A stretch of DNA of 64,000 bases from a bacterium (GTDB taxonomy: Bacteria; Verrucomicrobiota; Kiritimatiellia; CAIKKV01; CAITUY01): positions 62,001-126,000 of the forward strand of contig JBAXWB010000003.1 of assembly GCA_037128595.1 (NCBI GenBank), written 5' to 3'. The notes below the pieces were generated by a model. It was not told where the DNA came from. It saw only the letters and a program-made list of their open reading frames with translations, and did no database searches. How positions within the stretch are numbered: the stretch's first letter is position 1; the number at the start of each line of letters is the position of its first letter. The translations under genes and the position numbers were made by a program. Below are positions 8,152 through 16,426 of the stretch, piece by piece.

Positions 8152-9272
8152 CACAAGATGCGCTGAGATTGGTGTTTTGGGAGCTGACGGCGCGCTGTAA
8201 CCTGAAGTGCTGCCACTGTCGCGCTGAAGCGACGGACCATTTTGCGGCGGGTGAATTGTCCACTGAAGAGATTATCTCAGTGGCCCGGGACATCCGGAAG
8301 GCCGGAGATCCTATCATGATTCTCACCGGGGGCGAGCCGCTGGTAAGAAAGGACTTCTTCGATATCGCCAAGGCCTGCGTGGGGTTGTTCAGCCGGGTGG
8401 CGTTGGCCACCAACGGCACCATTGTGGATGATGAGATGGCGCGCCGGATTGTAGAGGTGGGAATCAAACGGGTCAGTGTGAGCCTGGACGGCGCGAAGGC
8501 CGCGACGCATGACGCCTTCCGCGGGGTGCCGGGCAGTTTTGACGCCACGATACGCGGGTATGATGCGATGGCACGCGCAGGGGTCTCGATGCAGGTCAAC
8601 GCCACGGTGGCCCGCAGCAATATTGAGGAAGTCGAGGAGCTCCTGAACTTTGTGCTCGCGCGCAAGGCCGACGCCTTTCATGTGTTCGCCCTGGTCCCGG
8701 TGGGCTGTGGCGCCCAGATCAGCGAGGAGGCCCGACTGTCCAACGAAGAGATGGAGAAATTTCTCCGGTGGCTGTTTGCGAAATCCATTGAATTGCGCGA
8801 TCGCATCCATATCAAGGCCACTTGCGCGCCCCAGTACTACCGGATCATGCGGGAAGTGTCCCGTGAGAAGGGCATCCCGATGCCCGGTCCCGGGGCGGGG
8901 CATGGGCATGGCACGGCGACTACCATAAAGCAGGCTGGCCACGGCCACCCTGCTGCCGCGACCAGCGGGATGCAGGCCATGACGCGCGGCTGTCTCGCCG
9001 GGTCGGCCGTTTGCTTTATCTCCCGGACGGGCGATGTTCAGCCCTGCGGGTATCTGCCGCTCTGCGTGGGGAATGTCCTCAAGCAACCGTTTAATGAGAT
9101 CTGGCAGAACTCCGAAGTGTTCACTGCGCTGCGGAATCCTGCCCAGCTCAAAGGCAAATGTGGCTCGTGTGGCTATCGCGTGGTGTGTGAAGGTTGTCGC
9201 GCGCGCGCGTATGCCTCGAGCGGGGATTTCATGTCAGAGGATCCCGATTGTTCCTATGAGCCAAAATCTTGA
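8148..9272 (+). CDS. ahbD: AhbD-like radical SAM heme synthase (Fe-coproporphyrin III to heme b)
   Basis: 374 residues starting at ATG 8148, overlapping ahbC by four bases. The radical-SAM motif is C17, C21, C24 (ARCNLKCCHCR). The C-terminal half has CGYLPLC and GKCGSCGYRVVCEGCRAR for auxiliary clusters. AhbD oxidatively decarboxylates two propionates to vinyls, giving heme b. An insertion around residues 243-280 is rich in Gly, His and Ala (GHGHG, GHGHP) just before a conserved Cys segment; it could be a flexible metal-binding loop or a lineage insertion. The WELTARCNLKC start resembles AhbD/NirJ2 proteins. Confidence 0.82.
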   Translation: MTQDALRLVFWELTARCNLKCCHCRAEATDHFAAGELSTEEIISVARDIRKAGDPIMILTGGEPLVRKDFFDIAKACVGLFSRVALATNGTIVDDEMARRIVEVGIKRVSVSLDGAKAATHDAFRGVPGSFDATIRGYDAMARAGVSMQVNATVARSNIEEVEELLNFVLARKADAFHVFALVPVGCGAQISEEARLSNEEMEKFLRWLFAKSIELRDRIHIKATCAPQYYRIMREVSREKGIPMPGPGAGHGHGTATTIKQAGHGHPAAATSGMQAMTRGCLAGSAVCFISRTGDVQPCGYLPLCVGNVLKQPFNEIWQNSEVFTALRNPAQLKGKCGSCGYRVVCEGCRARAYASSGDFMSEDPDCSYEPKS

Positions 9273-11061
9273 GGCAAAATTACTGGTGCGGCTTCAACAG
9301 GGCCTGCCCATTACAGCCCGCCCTTTTGCCCGCATCGGGGAAGAGCTGGGACTGACGGAAGAGGCTGTGCTGGCAAAGGTCCATTCACTGTTTGAGTCTG
9401 GCGTGGCGCGCCGATTCGGGGCGGTCTTCGAGTCGCAGCGCCTTGGGTACCTGAGTACGCTCTGTGCTGCGGACGTGCCTGCTTCTGAGTTGGAGGCCGC
9501 CGCCACCCGCATTGCCCCTTTTTCAGGAATCACGCATTGTTATGAACGGGAAGGCCATCCCAACCTCTGGTTCACCGTGACGGCCCCGGCGGAAGAATTG
9601 ACGTTTGAGCTGGCGCGGGTGTCCGCGGCCTTGGGGCCCTATGAGGTGTTGAATCTTCCGGCATTGCAGAAATTCAAGATTGAGGCGGTTTTCGGGCGGA
9701 ATGAGCAAAGACGGCCAGCGAGGCCGCTGGCCCTCCCGGTGACCGAGCCTGTGGCACCGCTCCCGGAGCGGGAACGCAAGGTCGTGCGGCGTATGCAGGC
9801 CAGTATTGCCGTGAGTGCGGACCCATTCGGTGTCCTAGCGGGTGAGCTTGGCATGGAGCCGGGGGAATTGCTGGAATTGCTGGCCCGCTGGGAGGCGAGC
9901 GGCGTGATCCGCCGGATCGGGTTGATCCTGCGCCACCGGCAGTTGGGTTTTTCCGCCAATAGTATGTGTGTCTGGAGCGCACCGGCGGGGCGGATCAGGG
10001 AGGCGGGCGGCATTCTGGCTCAAAGTCAGCATGTGACCCACTGTTACGAGCGGCCGGCCTTCGCCGCCTTCCCTTATAATTTATATGCCATGATTCATGC
10101 TAAATCGCGTGAAGAGGCCATTGGGATTTTCGAGAAACTGGGTGCGGATGCCGGTCTGTCGGGGGGGCGCATGTTGTGGTCCGTCCGCGAGTTCAAGAAA
10201 TCCAGTCCGGTGTTTTTCGGAGAGCGTAAAGGCCTTCTCTTTGCGGTTCCCGGCACCACGTGCCCGGAAGCCCGGGGCGTGTTCGACCGGATCAGCGCGG
10301 CCGCAGCCAGGCGCTTTCCGGATGTGGAGGTGCGATGGACGTTCACATCGGCTCCGATCCGGCGCAAGCTGGTGGCGCAAGGCCTGGAGGCCAAAGCCCC
10401 CGAGGCAGCCCTGCTGGCGATGCAGGCTGAGGGGAACACCCGGGCGGCCGTGGTGTCCCTGCATCTCACGGATGGCATGGAATTCGGAGAGTTGGCCGAA
10501 ACCGTCATGGCTTTTAGCCACACGCCCGAAAACCGGATGAAGGTGGTGCTGGGACAGGCGTTGATGGCATCTGAGTCCGTTTGGCTCCGGGCGCTGGTCG
10601 CCTTGCTCGCGGGATTGCCTGAAACCCCGGGGCCTCAGGACCGGGTCATTCTAGTGGCGCATGGCAGCGAGGATCCCCGGGCGGAGAAGACGCTCAGGGC
10701 GGCCGTGGAAGGGTGTCATAAGGTTGACCCCCGGCTGAGACTCGGTATGATACTCGGCAAGCCCGGTCGCGAGGCGGTCGTTCGGGACTGTTTGGAGTCA
10801 GGCGTGAAAAAGGTGTGGCTGACCCCTTGTATGGTGGCGGCCGGCTACTCGGCGCAGGAAGATATCGCCGGTGCGGGTGAACACTCCTGGGCCACGGCCC
10901 TGAGGCGGGCAGGGATCGAGGTCGTCCCTGTCACCAAAGGGCTGGGCGAGATTGCCGGCATTGTGGAACTCTGGCTGGAGCAGGCGGGAGGCTTGCTGGG
11001 TGAAACACCCTCACCCCAACCCTCTCCCCTGAAGGGAGAGGGAGTGTTTCCAATAGCATGA
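9256..11061 (+). CDS. Triple fusion: siroheme decarboxylase AhbB-AhbA and CbiK-type chelatase
   Basis: 601 residues starting at ATG 9256, 17 bases inside ahbD. Residues 1-148 and about 170-322 are two Lrp/AsnC-like siroheme decarboxylase halves, each with an N-terminal winged-helix and the shared motif THCYER (93-98 and 261-266). AhbA and AhbB are normally separate proteins that form a heterodimer removing two acetate carboxyls of siroheme. Residues about 325-580 match CbiK-type sirohydrochlorin chelatases: GTTCPEAR, SLHLTDGMEF, VAHGSEDP and a VAAGYSAQEDIAG block. I infer that the chelatase half inserts iron into sirohydrochlorin and the other halves decarboxylate it. The last about 20 residues (PSPQPSPLKGEG) are encoded by a repeat element. 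I know of no such three-part fusion. Confidence 0.85.
   Translation: MSQNLEAKLLVRLQQGLPITARPFARIGEELGLTEEAVLAKVHSLFESGVARRFGAVFESQRLGYLSTLCAADVPASELEAAATRIAPFSGITHCYEREGHPNLWFTVTAPAEELTFELARVSAALGPYEVLNLPALQKFKIEAVFGRNEQRRPARPLALPVTEPVAPLPERERKVVRRMQASIAVSADPFGVLAGELGMEPGELLELLARWEASGVIRRIGLILRHRQLGFSANSMCVWSAPAGRIREAGGILAQSQHVTHCYERPAFAAFPYNLYAMIHAKSREEAIGIFEKLGADAGLSGGRMLWSVREFKKSSPVFFGERKGLLFAVPGTTCPEARGVFDRISAAAARRFPDVEVRWTFTSAPIRRKLVAQGLEAKAPEAALLAMQAEGNTRAAVVSLHLTDGMEFGELAETVMAFSHTPENRMKVVLGQALMASESVWLRALVALLAGLPETPGPQDRVILVAHGSEDPRAEKTLRAAVEGCHKVDPRLRLGMILGKPGREAVVRDCLESGVKKVWLTPCMVAAGYSAQEDIAGAGEHSWATALRRAGIEVVPVTKGLGEIAGIVELWLEQAGGLLGETPSPQPSPLKGEGVFPIA
11002..11050. repeat. Palindromic CCTCACCCCAACCCTCTCCC-type element at the gene end
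   Basis: GAAACAC (11002-11008) pairs with GTGTTTC (11044-11050), and CCCTCTCCC (11020-11028) pairs with GGGAGAGGG (11034-11042). This family of hairpin repeats is dispersed in many genomes and here supplies the C-terminal codons and stop region of the chelatase fusion. It could also attenuate or protect the operon mRNA before sirC. Confidence 0.7.
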
Positions 11062-11065
11062 TATT

Positions 11066-12019
11066 ATGAGAAATGAATCTCGAGTTCGTAAAATCCTGCC
11101 GGTGAACCTCATGCTGGAGGGACGCCCCTGTCTGGTGGTCGGCAGTGGTCAGATTGCGGCGCGCAAAGTGGGCCACTTGCTCGAGGCCGGCGCCTCCATT
11201 ACGGTGGTGGGGCCGGAGGCTTGCGAAGCCATTCGCGAATGGGCCGCGGCGGGGCGGATTCAATATCGGGCGCGCCTGTTCCGTAACTCGGATGTGAAGG
11301 GGCAGAGGGTGGTATTGGCGGCGACCGATCACCCGGAGGTGAACGGGGAGGTGCTGCGGCTTTGTCGCCAGAAAGGGATCCTGTGTGCCGCCGCGGATGC
11401 GCACTGGACCGAAGCCGATTTCCTGATCCCGGCTACCCTGCGGCGTCCCCGCGTGACCTTGACGATATCGACGGGTGGGGAATCCTGCCGGCGTGCGAGG
11501 TTGATCAAGGATTACCTGGCCCGCCACATGGATCATCTACAGCAGGCCGATCTGCTGGTGGTCTCGGTGAAGCGTCCCTCACGCACCTCAAAATCCAAGG
11601 TTGCCGAACTGGGTACCGTGCTTCAGCAGATCTGGGGGGTATTTGAATTTGTGATTCTCAGCCAGCCCGATCACATCGAGGTGCTGGCCGTCGTGTCAGG
11701 GCAAACCGGCGTCGCGGCGACGCTGCTGCGGGACTGTCTCCGCGCACGTTTCTCCGGGCGTTCCTGCATCCAGGAGGGGGCTTCCGCTGTAGAACATGTG
11801 GCTGACTCATTCCGCCTGAACGGTGATAGTTTGAGCGGGGCCTTGCGCGACAGTACCTGCGCCGGTTGGTCGGGGGTGATGATGAAAGAGTGGTTTGAAG
11901 CGGGATTCCGGCTGTCTGACAAACGGTGTCGATCTCGTGCGCAAACCGTATTATCAGGTTTGCGCACGTTAGGAGGAGAGTATCAGAGGCTGTATGAAAA
12001 CATCATCAGAAGTATTTAA
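11066..12019 (+). CDS. sirC: Precorrin-2 dehydrogenase SirC with a degenerate HemA-like C-terminal domain
   Basis: 317 residues. Residues 1-160 form the NAD-binding SirC/Met8p dehydrogenase domain (VVGSGQIAARK at 24-34, STGGESCRRARLIKDYL), which oxidises precorrin-2 to sirohydrochlorin. Residues about 162-300 align by eye with the N-terminal catalytic domain of glutamyl-tRNA reductase in this same operon: GASAVEHVADSF against GLEAAEHMLSVA, and WFEAGFRLSDKRCRSR against LFQRAFKTAKRVHTET. The catalytic STCNRTELY becomes SQPDHIEVL, so the cysteine is lost. The usual Met8p C-terminal chelatase domain is absent, which fits iron insertion being done by the neighbouring fusion. The tail may be regulatory. 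The start at ATG 11066 lacks a strong ribosome-binding site. Confidence 0.82.
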   Translation: MRNESRVRKILPVNLMLEGRPCLVVGSGQIAARKVGHLLEAGASITVVGPEACEAIREWAAAGRIQYRARLFRNSDVKGQRVVLAATDHPEVNGEVLRLCRQKGILCAAADAHWTEADFLIPATLRRPRVTLTISTGGESCRRARLIKDYLARHMDHLQQADLLVVSVKRPSRTSKSKVAELGTVLQQIWGVFEFVILSQPDHIEVLAVVSGQTGVAATLLRDCLRARFSGRSCIQEGASAVEHVADSFRLNGDSLSGALRDSTCAGWSGVMMKEWFEAGFRLSDKRCRSRAQTVLSGLRTLGGEYQRLYENIIRSI

Positions 12020-14123
12020 AGTGGGGACCCGGTCGAGTCCGCTGGCGGTATTGCAGACGCGAGGGGTCATCGCGCAGTTTGAGGGGTGCCTTCCCGGAAG
12101 CCGTTGGATGGCCGCCCCCCTCTCGTCGCCAGGAGATCGGGATCAGGGCATGGATTTGCGGCAGAGTCCTGCCGACTTCTTCACTAAAGATCTGGATGAC
12201 CAGGTGCGGTCGGGCGTTCTGGATTGTGCGGTGCATAGCGCCAAGGATGTCCCGGACCCTATCGGTGAAGGCCTTGATTGGGTCTGGTTGCCGTGGACTG
12301 AGGATGCCCGTGATGTGTTGATCCGGCCTGCCGGGCGGGATATCGCCTCCATGCCGGCCAATGGCAGGATTGGCGTGAGTAGTGAGCGCCGGGAAGCCTA
12401 TTGCCGTAGCCGTTTTCCGGAGGCCCGACAGAGTCCGATTCGCGGAACCATTGAATCGCGGTTGAGTCAGTTGGATCGGGGCGATTTTGATCTCGTGGTG
12501 ATGGCTGGCGCGGCCATGAACCGGCTGGGATTGCAGGACCGTATTACCGAGTGGATCCCGGCTAGCGTTCTCCCGCCTCCGGATGGACAGGGAACCCTGG
12601 CGCTGACCTTCAGGGCCGGGGATGAGCGTTTTCAAATACTGCGGCGGTTGTTTGTGAAGTCCGTGACCTTTGCGGCCGCAGGGGTGGGATCGGCAGGGGC
12701 GTGTACGCTGGAAGCCCTGAATGCGCTCAAGCGCTGTGATGTGTGTCTCCATGACACCTTGCTGGGGCATGACCTGATCAGCATGCTGCCGCCTTCCGTG
12801 AAGTGTGTGGATGTGGGCAAACGGTGTGGTCAGCACAGCATGCCCCAGGATGAAACCACCTATCTGATCACCCGTTATGCGCGGCGTGGGTTGCGGGTGG
12901 TGCGGCTCAAGGGTGGGGATCCGGGGGTATTCGGGCGACTGGCCGAAGAGGTGGAGGCGCTGGATGAACTGGGGCTGCCGTATCGTGTCATGCCCGGTGT
13001 CAGCAGTCTGAGCGCGGCGACCTCTGTGACGGGTAAACTGTTAACCCGGCGCGGGGTCTCACGAGGTTTTACGGTCATGACCCCCCGCAAAGAAGGGGGA
13101 GGCGTGGGTTCAGTCAACGCGGATGAACGCCGCACCTTGCCAATCGTGTTTTTTATGGCCTTATCGGTGGCGGATGAGGTATCCCGGCAATTGATCGCCG
13201 AGGGGATGTCCCCGACGACGCCCGCCGCAGTGGTGTTCGGGGCGGGGAGCGACCAGTCATTTTCGATCACCAGTGATTTGGCGGGGATCGCGGCCCGCAT
13301 CAAGGAGACCGATACCGAACTGCCCGGCCTGCTTATTGTCGGGGAGGCGGCGAGGTATCAATACCCGACTTGGGGGGCGCTGGAAGGACGGCGCGTATTG
13401 CTGACCGCAAGCCATGCCTTGCAGGATAAGGCGGCCGATCTGGTGAATGATTTCGGCGGAATCCCGGTTTGCCGCCCGTTGATCAAGTTGGAGCCGACGG
13501 CAACCGCTTTGGAGTGCATCCGCCAGATCGCTACGTATGACTGGGTGGTTCTGACGTCACCCTCGGCCGTGCGGTGTTTCGGGGAACTGCTCAAGACGGC
13601 TTGGACGGATCTGAGGAAGGTGCCCAAGCTGGTCACCTGTGGCGGAGGGACCTCCCGTGAGCTTTGGACGTTGGGGCTTCAGGCGGATATTGAACCGAAG
13701 GCCGAGTTCAGTGCCGACAGTCTCTTGAAAACGGTGGAGCCCCTGATGAAAGCCGGGCTGCGGATTCTGCGGCTGAGATCCGACAAGGCCGGTCCTTCAC
13801 TGTCGCAGGCCTTGAAGGCGATGGGTGGGTCCGTTGAGGATTGCCTGCTGTATCACAACCTGCCGATTCAGCAGGGGGGGAAGCCTGACTGTGAGGTGGT
13901 GTATTTTGCCAGTGCCTCGGCGGTTGAGGTGTATGATCAGCAGTGGGGTGTGGCTTCCTTGAAAGGGAGTCTGGTCGTTGCCATCGGGAAGCCCACCGTG
14001 GCGGCCCTTAAGCAGCGAGGGGTAGCGGTGGATCTGGTTCCCCCGGAGGCCACCGTGGAATCCAGCATGGCCGCATTGGCCGCATACTATGTGAGAAACT
14101 CATTTGTGAAAGGTGAGATATGA
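11994..14123 (+). CDS. HemC-CobA-HemD fusion (porphobilinogen deaminase, uroporphyrinogen-III methyltransferase, uroporphyrinogen-III synthase)
   Basis: 709 residues, overlapping sirC by 26 bases. Residues 1-215 are HemC domains 1 and 2: GTRSSPLAVLQT, HSAKDVP with the catalytic Asp (D85), GTIESRLSQLD, and PPPDGQGTLAL. The HemC domain 3 that normally carries the dipyrromethane-binding cysteine is missing. Residues about 222-455 are a SUMT/CobA methyltransferase (VRLKGGDPGVFGR, VMPGVSSLSAA), though the N-terminal GAGPGD loop reads AAGVGSAG. Residues about 463-705 are HemD (VVLTSPSAVRCF, near-C-terminal AIGKPTVAALK). The product would convert porphobilinogen to precorrin-2 in one polypeptide, if the truncated HemC is active. 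Confidence 0.87.
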   Translation: MKTSSEVFKVGTRSSPLAVLQTRGVIAQFEGCLPGSRWMAAPLSSPGDRDQGMDLRQSPADFFTKDLDDQVRSGVLDCAVHSAKDVPDPIGEGLDWVWLPWTEDARDVLIRPAGRDIASMPANGRIGVSSERREAYCRSRFPEARQSPIRGTIESRLSQLDRGDFDLVVMAGAAMNRLGLQDRITEWIPASVLPPPDGQGTLALTFRAGDERFQILRRLFVKSVTFAAAGVGSAGACTLEALNALKRCDVCLHDTLLGHDLISMLPPSVKCVDVGKRCGQHSMPQDETTYLITRYARRGLRVVRLKGGDPGVFGRLAEEVEALDELGLPYRVMPGVSSLSAATSVTGKLLTRRGVSRGFTVMTPRKEGGGVGSVNADERRTLPIVFFMALSVADEVSRQLIAEGMSPTTPAAVVFGAGSDQSFSITSDLAGIAARIKETDTELPGLLIVGEAARYQYPTWGALEGRRVLLTASHALQDKAADLVNDFGGIPVCRPLIKLEPTATALECIRQIATYDWVVLTSPSAVRCFGELLKTAWTDLRKVPKLVTCGGGTSRELWTLGLQADIEPKAEFSADSLLKTVEPLMKAGLRILRLRSDKAGPSLSQALKAMGGSVEDCLLYHNLPIQQGGKPDCEVVYFASASAVEVYDQQWGVASLKGSLVVAIGKPTVAALKQRGVAVDLVPPEATVESSMAALAAYYVRNSFVKGEI

Positions 14124-15109
14124 GTACATTTCCTGAAGTTCGATTGCGGCGATTACGCCGGACCCCTGCGCTCCGGCGTCTGTTTGATATGCCTTTGCCG
14201 GGACCTGAAAAATTCATGTGGCCGGTGTTTATCAAGGAAGGGTCCGGCGTCAGCGAACCCATTGAGGCCATGCCTGGCCAGCGGCGGATGAGTGTGGATG
14301 TCCTGTTGAAAGACCTGGCGCCGGTGGTTGATATGGGAGTGAACAGTATCCTTGTTTTTGGGCTGGTGGACGGCAAACAAAAAGATGGATCAGGAACAGC
14401 GGCCTATGATGAACAGGGCCCCGTGCAGCAGGCCATCCGCGCGATTCGCCGGGAGTATCCCGAGCTGGTGATTGCCTCGGATGTCTGTGTGTGTGCCTAT
14501 ACCTCGCACGGGCATTGCGGGCCGTTGACGGGTTCCGGGGATGTGGATAATGATGCGGCCAACGTGGTGCTGGCGAAGATGGCGGTGTCCCATGCGGCGG
14601 CGGGTGCGGATATGGTGGCGCCGAGTGCGATGATGGATGGCCAGGTGGCGGCACTCCGCCAGGCACTGGATGCCGAGGGCTTCCAGCAGACGTTGCTCAT
14701 GAGTTATTCGACCAAGTTCGCCTCCAGTATGTATGGGCCGTTCCGGCAGGCTGAGGAGTCAGCCCCGCAGAAAGGGGACCGCAAGAGTTATCAGGCCTCC
14801 TATGGGGACCTGCGGCAGGCACTGCGCGAGTCGCAACTGGATGAGGGGGAAGGCGCCGATATCCTGATGCTGAAACCTTCGCTTTTCTATCTGGATATTC
14901 TTGCCCGCCTGCGCGAGCAAACGGATCTTCCGATCGCGGTGTATAATGTGAGCGGTGAGTATTCCATGCTGATTGCGGCGGCAGATCGTGGCTGGGGGGA
15001 TTTGGGCGGCATGGTCCGCGAATCCACCATGGCCTTGTCCCGCGCCGGTGCGGATATTATCATTTCCTACTGGGCCAACCGGTATGATGAGATTTTCAAG
15101 AAAGGATGA
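14120..15109 (+). CDS. hemB: Porphobilinogen synthase (delta-aminolevulinate dehydratase)
   Basis: 329 residues, full family length. It condenses two 5-aminolevulinate molecules to porphobilinogen. The zinc-site motif DVCVCAYTSHGHCG carries three cysteines, marking a zinc-dependent type. The two active-site lysines lie in SYSTKFASSMYGPFR and MLKPSLFYLDIL. It overlaps the preceding fusion gene by ATGA and is followed six bases later by hemL, so it is in the same transcript. Confidence 0.96.
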   Translation: MSTFPEVRLRRLRRTPALRRLFDMPLPGPEKFMWPVFIKEGSGVSEPIEAMPGQRRMSVDVLLKDLAPVVDMGVNSILVFGLVDGKQKDGSGTAAYDEQGPVQQAIRAIRREYPELVIASDVCVCAYTSHGHCGPLTGSGDVDNDAANVVLAKMAVSHAAAGADMVAPSAMMDGQVAALRQALDAEGFQQTLLMSYSTKFASSMYGPFRQAEESAPQKGDRKSYQASYGDLRQALRESQLDEGEGADILMLKPSLFYLDILARLREQTDLPIAVYNVSGEYSMLIAAADRGWGDLGGMVRESTMALSRAGADIIISYWANRYDEIFKKG

Positions 15110-15115
15110 CCTTCC

Positions 15116-16384
15116 ATGACTTCCAGGGAATGGTTTGATCGGGCGACGCGTGTGATTCCCGGCGGGGTGAATAGTCCTGTCCGGGCCTTTAACTCTGTGG
15201 GAGGCGCCCCTCTCTACGTGGTGAGCGGCAAAGGGGCCCGGATCCGGACGGTTGAAGGGGCTGAGCTGGTGGACTTTTGCGGGTCATGGGGGCCGCTGGT
15301 CATGGGGCATGCCCATCCCGTGGTGATTGAGGCGATTTGCCGGGCTGCCGCCGAGGGTACCAGTTTCGGGATCAATACCCCCCGTGAGGTGGAGTTTGCC
15401 GAAACGCTCTGTGCGCTGGTGCCATCCATGAAGATGGTGCGTGCGATGAGTTCCGGTACGGAAGCGACCATGACAGCCATCCGTCTGGCCCGTGGCTTCA
15501 CCGGTCGCCGTAAGATATTGAAGTTTGATGGCGGGTATCATGGACATGCCGACTGCCTGCTGGTTTCTGCGGGTAGTGGCCTTCTGACTGGGGGCATCAC
15601 CTCTTCGGCAGGGGTGTCTGCGACGGTGGCCGCGGAGATGCTGGTGCCCGCTTACAATGATCTGGCGGCGGTGGATGAAATTGTCCGGACGCAGGGTGAT
15701 GAGATTGCGGCCATCATTGTTGAACCGGTGGCCGGGAATATGGGGCTGATCCCGCCGGCGCCGGGCTTCCTGCAGGGATTGCGGAATGCGGCAGACCGGT
15801 GCGGGGCCTTGCTCATCTTTGATGAGGTGATCACCGGGTTCAGGCTCGGCCCGACCAGCTATGGGGTGATGTGCGGGGTGACGCCCGACCTGACCTGTCT
15901 GGGGAAGATTATTGGTGGGGGCATGCCGGTGGGCGCCGTAGGGGGACGCGAAGACGTGATGCGGAAACTGGCACCCTTGGGCCCGGTGTATCAGGCGGGA
16001 ACGCTCAGTGGCAATCCGGTGGCCCTGGCGGCGGGACTGGCGACACTGGGATTACTCCGGAAAGAAAATCCTTATCCGCGGATGGAGCAGCTGGGGCGGC
16101 GTTTAACTGAAGGGCTTAATGGCATCGCCCAAGAACGGGGGCTGACGTTCCACTGTGCCGGACTTGGCGGCTTGTTTACCCCTTTCTTCATGCGCGAGGC
16201 GCCAACGGATCTGGCAACGGTGAAGCGGTGTGATGCGAAGGCTTATGCCGCCTTTTTCCGTGGGATGTTGAGGGGCGGCTGTTACCTGCCGCCCTCACAG
16301 TTTGAAGTCGGCTTTGTTTCGGCGGCTCATACTGAAGCGGACATTGATTTCTTTTTGAACTCTGCCCGCAATGCATGGTTGTAA
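15116..16384 (+). CDS. hemL: Glutamate-1-semialdehyde 2,1-aminomutase
   Basis: 422 residues, a fold-type I PLP enzyme that makes 5-aminolevulinate from glutamate-1-semialdehyde. It shows PGGVNSPVRAF at the N-terminus, MSSGTEATMTAIRLARG, FDEVITGFR, and the PLP lysine in CLGKIIGGGMPVGA. It follows hemB by six bases. With hemA it completes the C5 route, so the operon holds every step from glutamyl-tRNA to the tetrapyrrole. Confidence 0.96.
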   Translation: MTSREWFDRATRVIPGGVNSPVRAFNSVGGAPLYVVSGKGARIRTVEGAELVDFCGSWGPLVMGHAHPVVIEAICRAAAEGTSFGINTPREVEFAETLCALVPSMKMVRAMSSGTEATMTAIRLARGFTGRRKILKFDGGYHGHADCLLVSAGSGLLTGGITSSAGVSATVAAEMLVPAYNDLAAVDEIVRTQGDEIAAIIVEPVAGNMGLIPPAPGFLQGLRNAADRCGALLIFDEVITGFRLGPTSYGVMCGVTPDLTCLGKIIGGGMPVGAVGGREDVMRKLAPLGPVYQAGTLSGNPVALAAGLATLGLLRKENPYPRMEQLGRRLTEGLNGIAQERGLTFHCAGLGGLFTPFFMREAPTDLATVKRCDAKAYAAFFRGMLRGGCYLPPSQFEVGFVSAAHTEADIDFFLNSARNAWL

Positions 16385-16426
16385 ACGTAATTTGTGAACA
16401 ATGACCAGCACGGAGGGAAGTGATTT

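Noticed and set aside
9034-9255. Upstream extension of the AhbB-AhbA-chelatase frame
   Set aside because: It overlaps the conserved cysteine-rich end of AhbD in another frame; family similarity starts at ATG 9256.
6967-9272. The two radical SAM proteins as NirJ of heme d1 synthesis
   Set aside because: No nirS, nirF or nirN is nearby, while the other siroheme-to-heme enzymes are in the same operon; AhbC/AhbD is the better reading.
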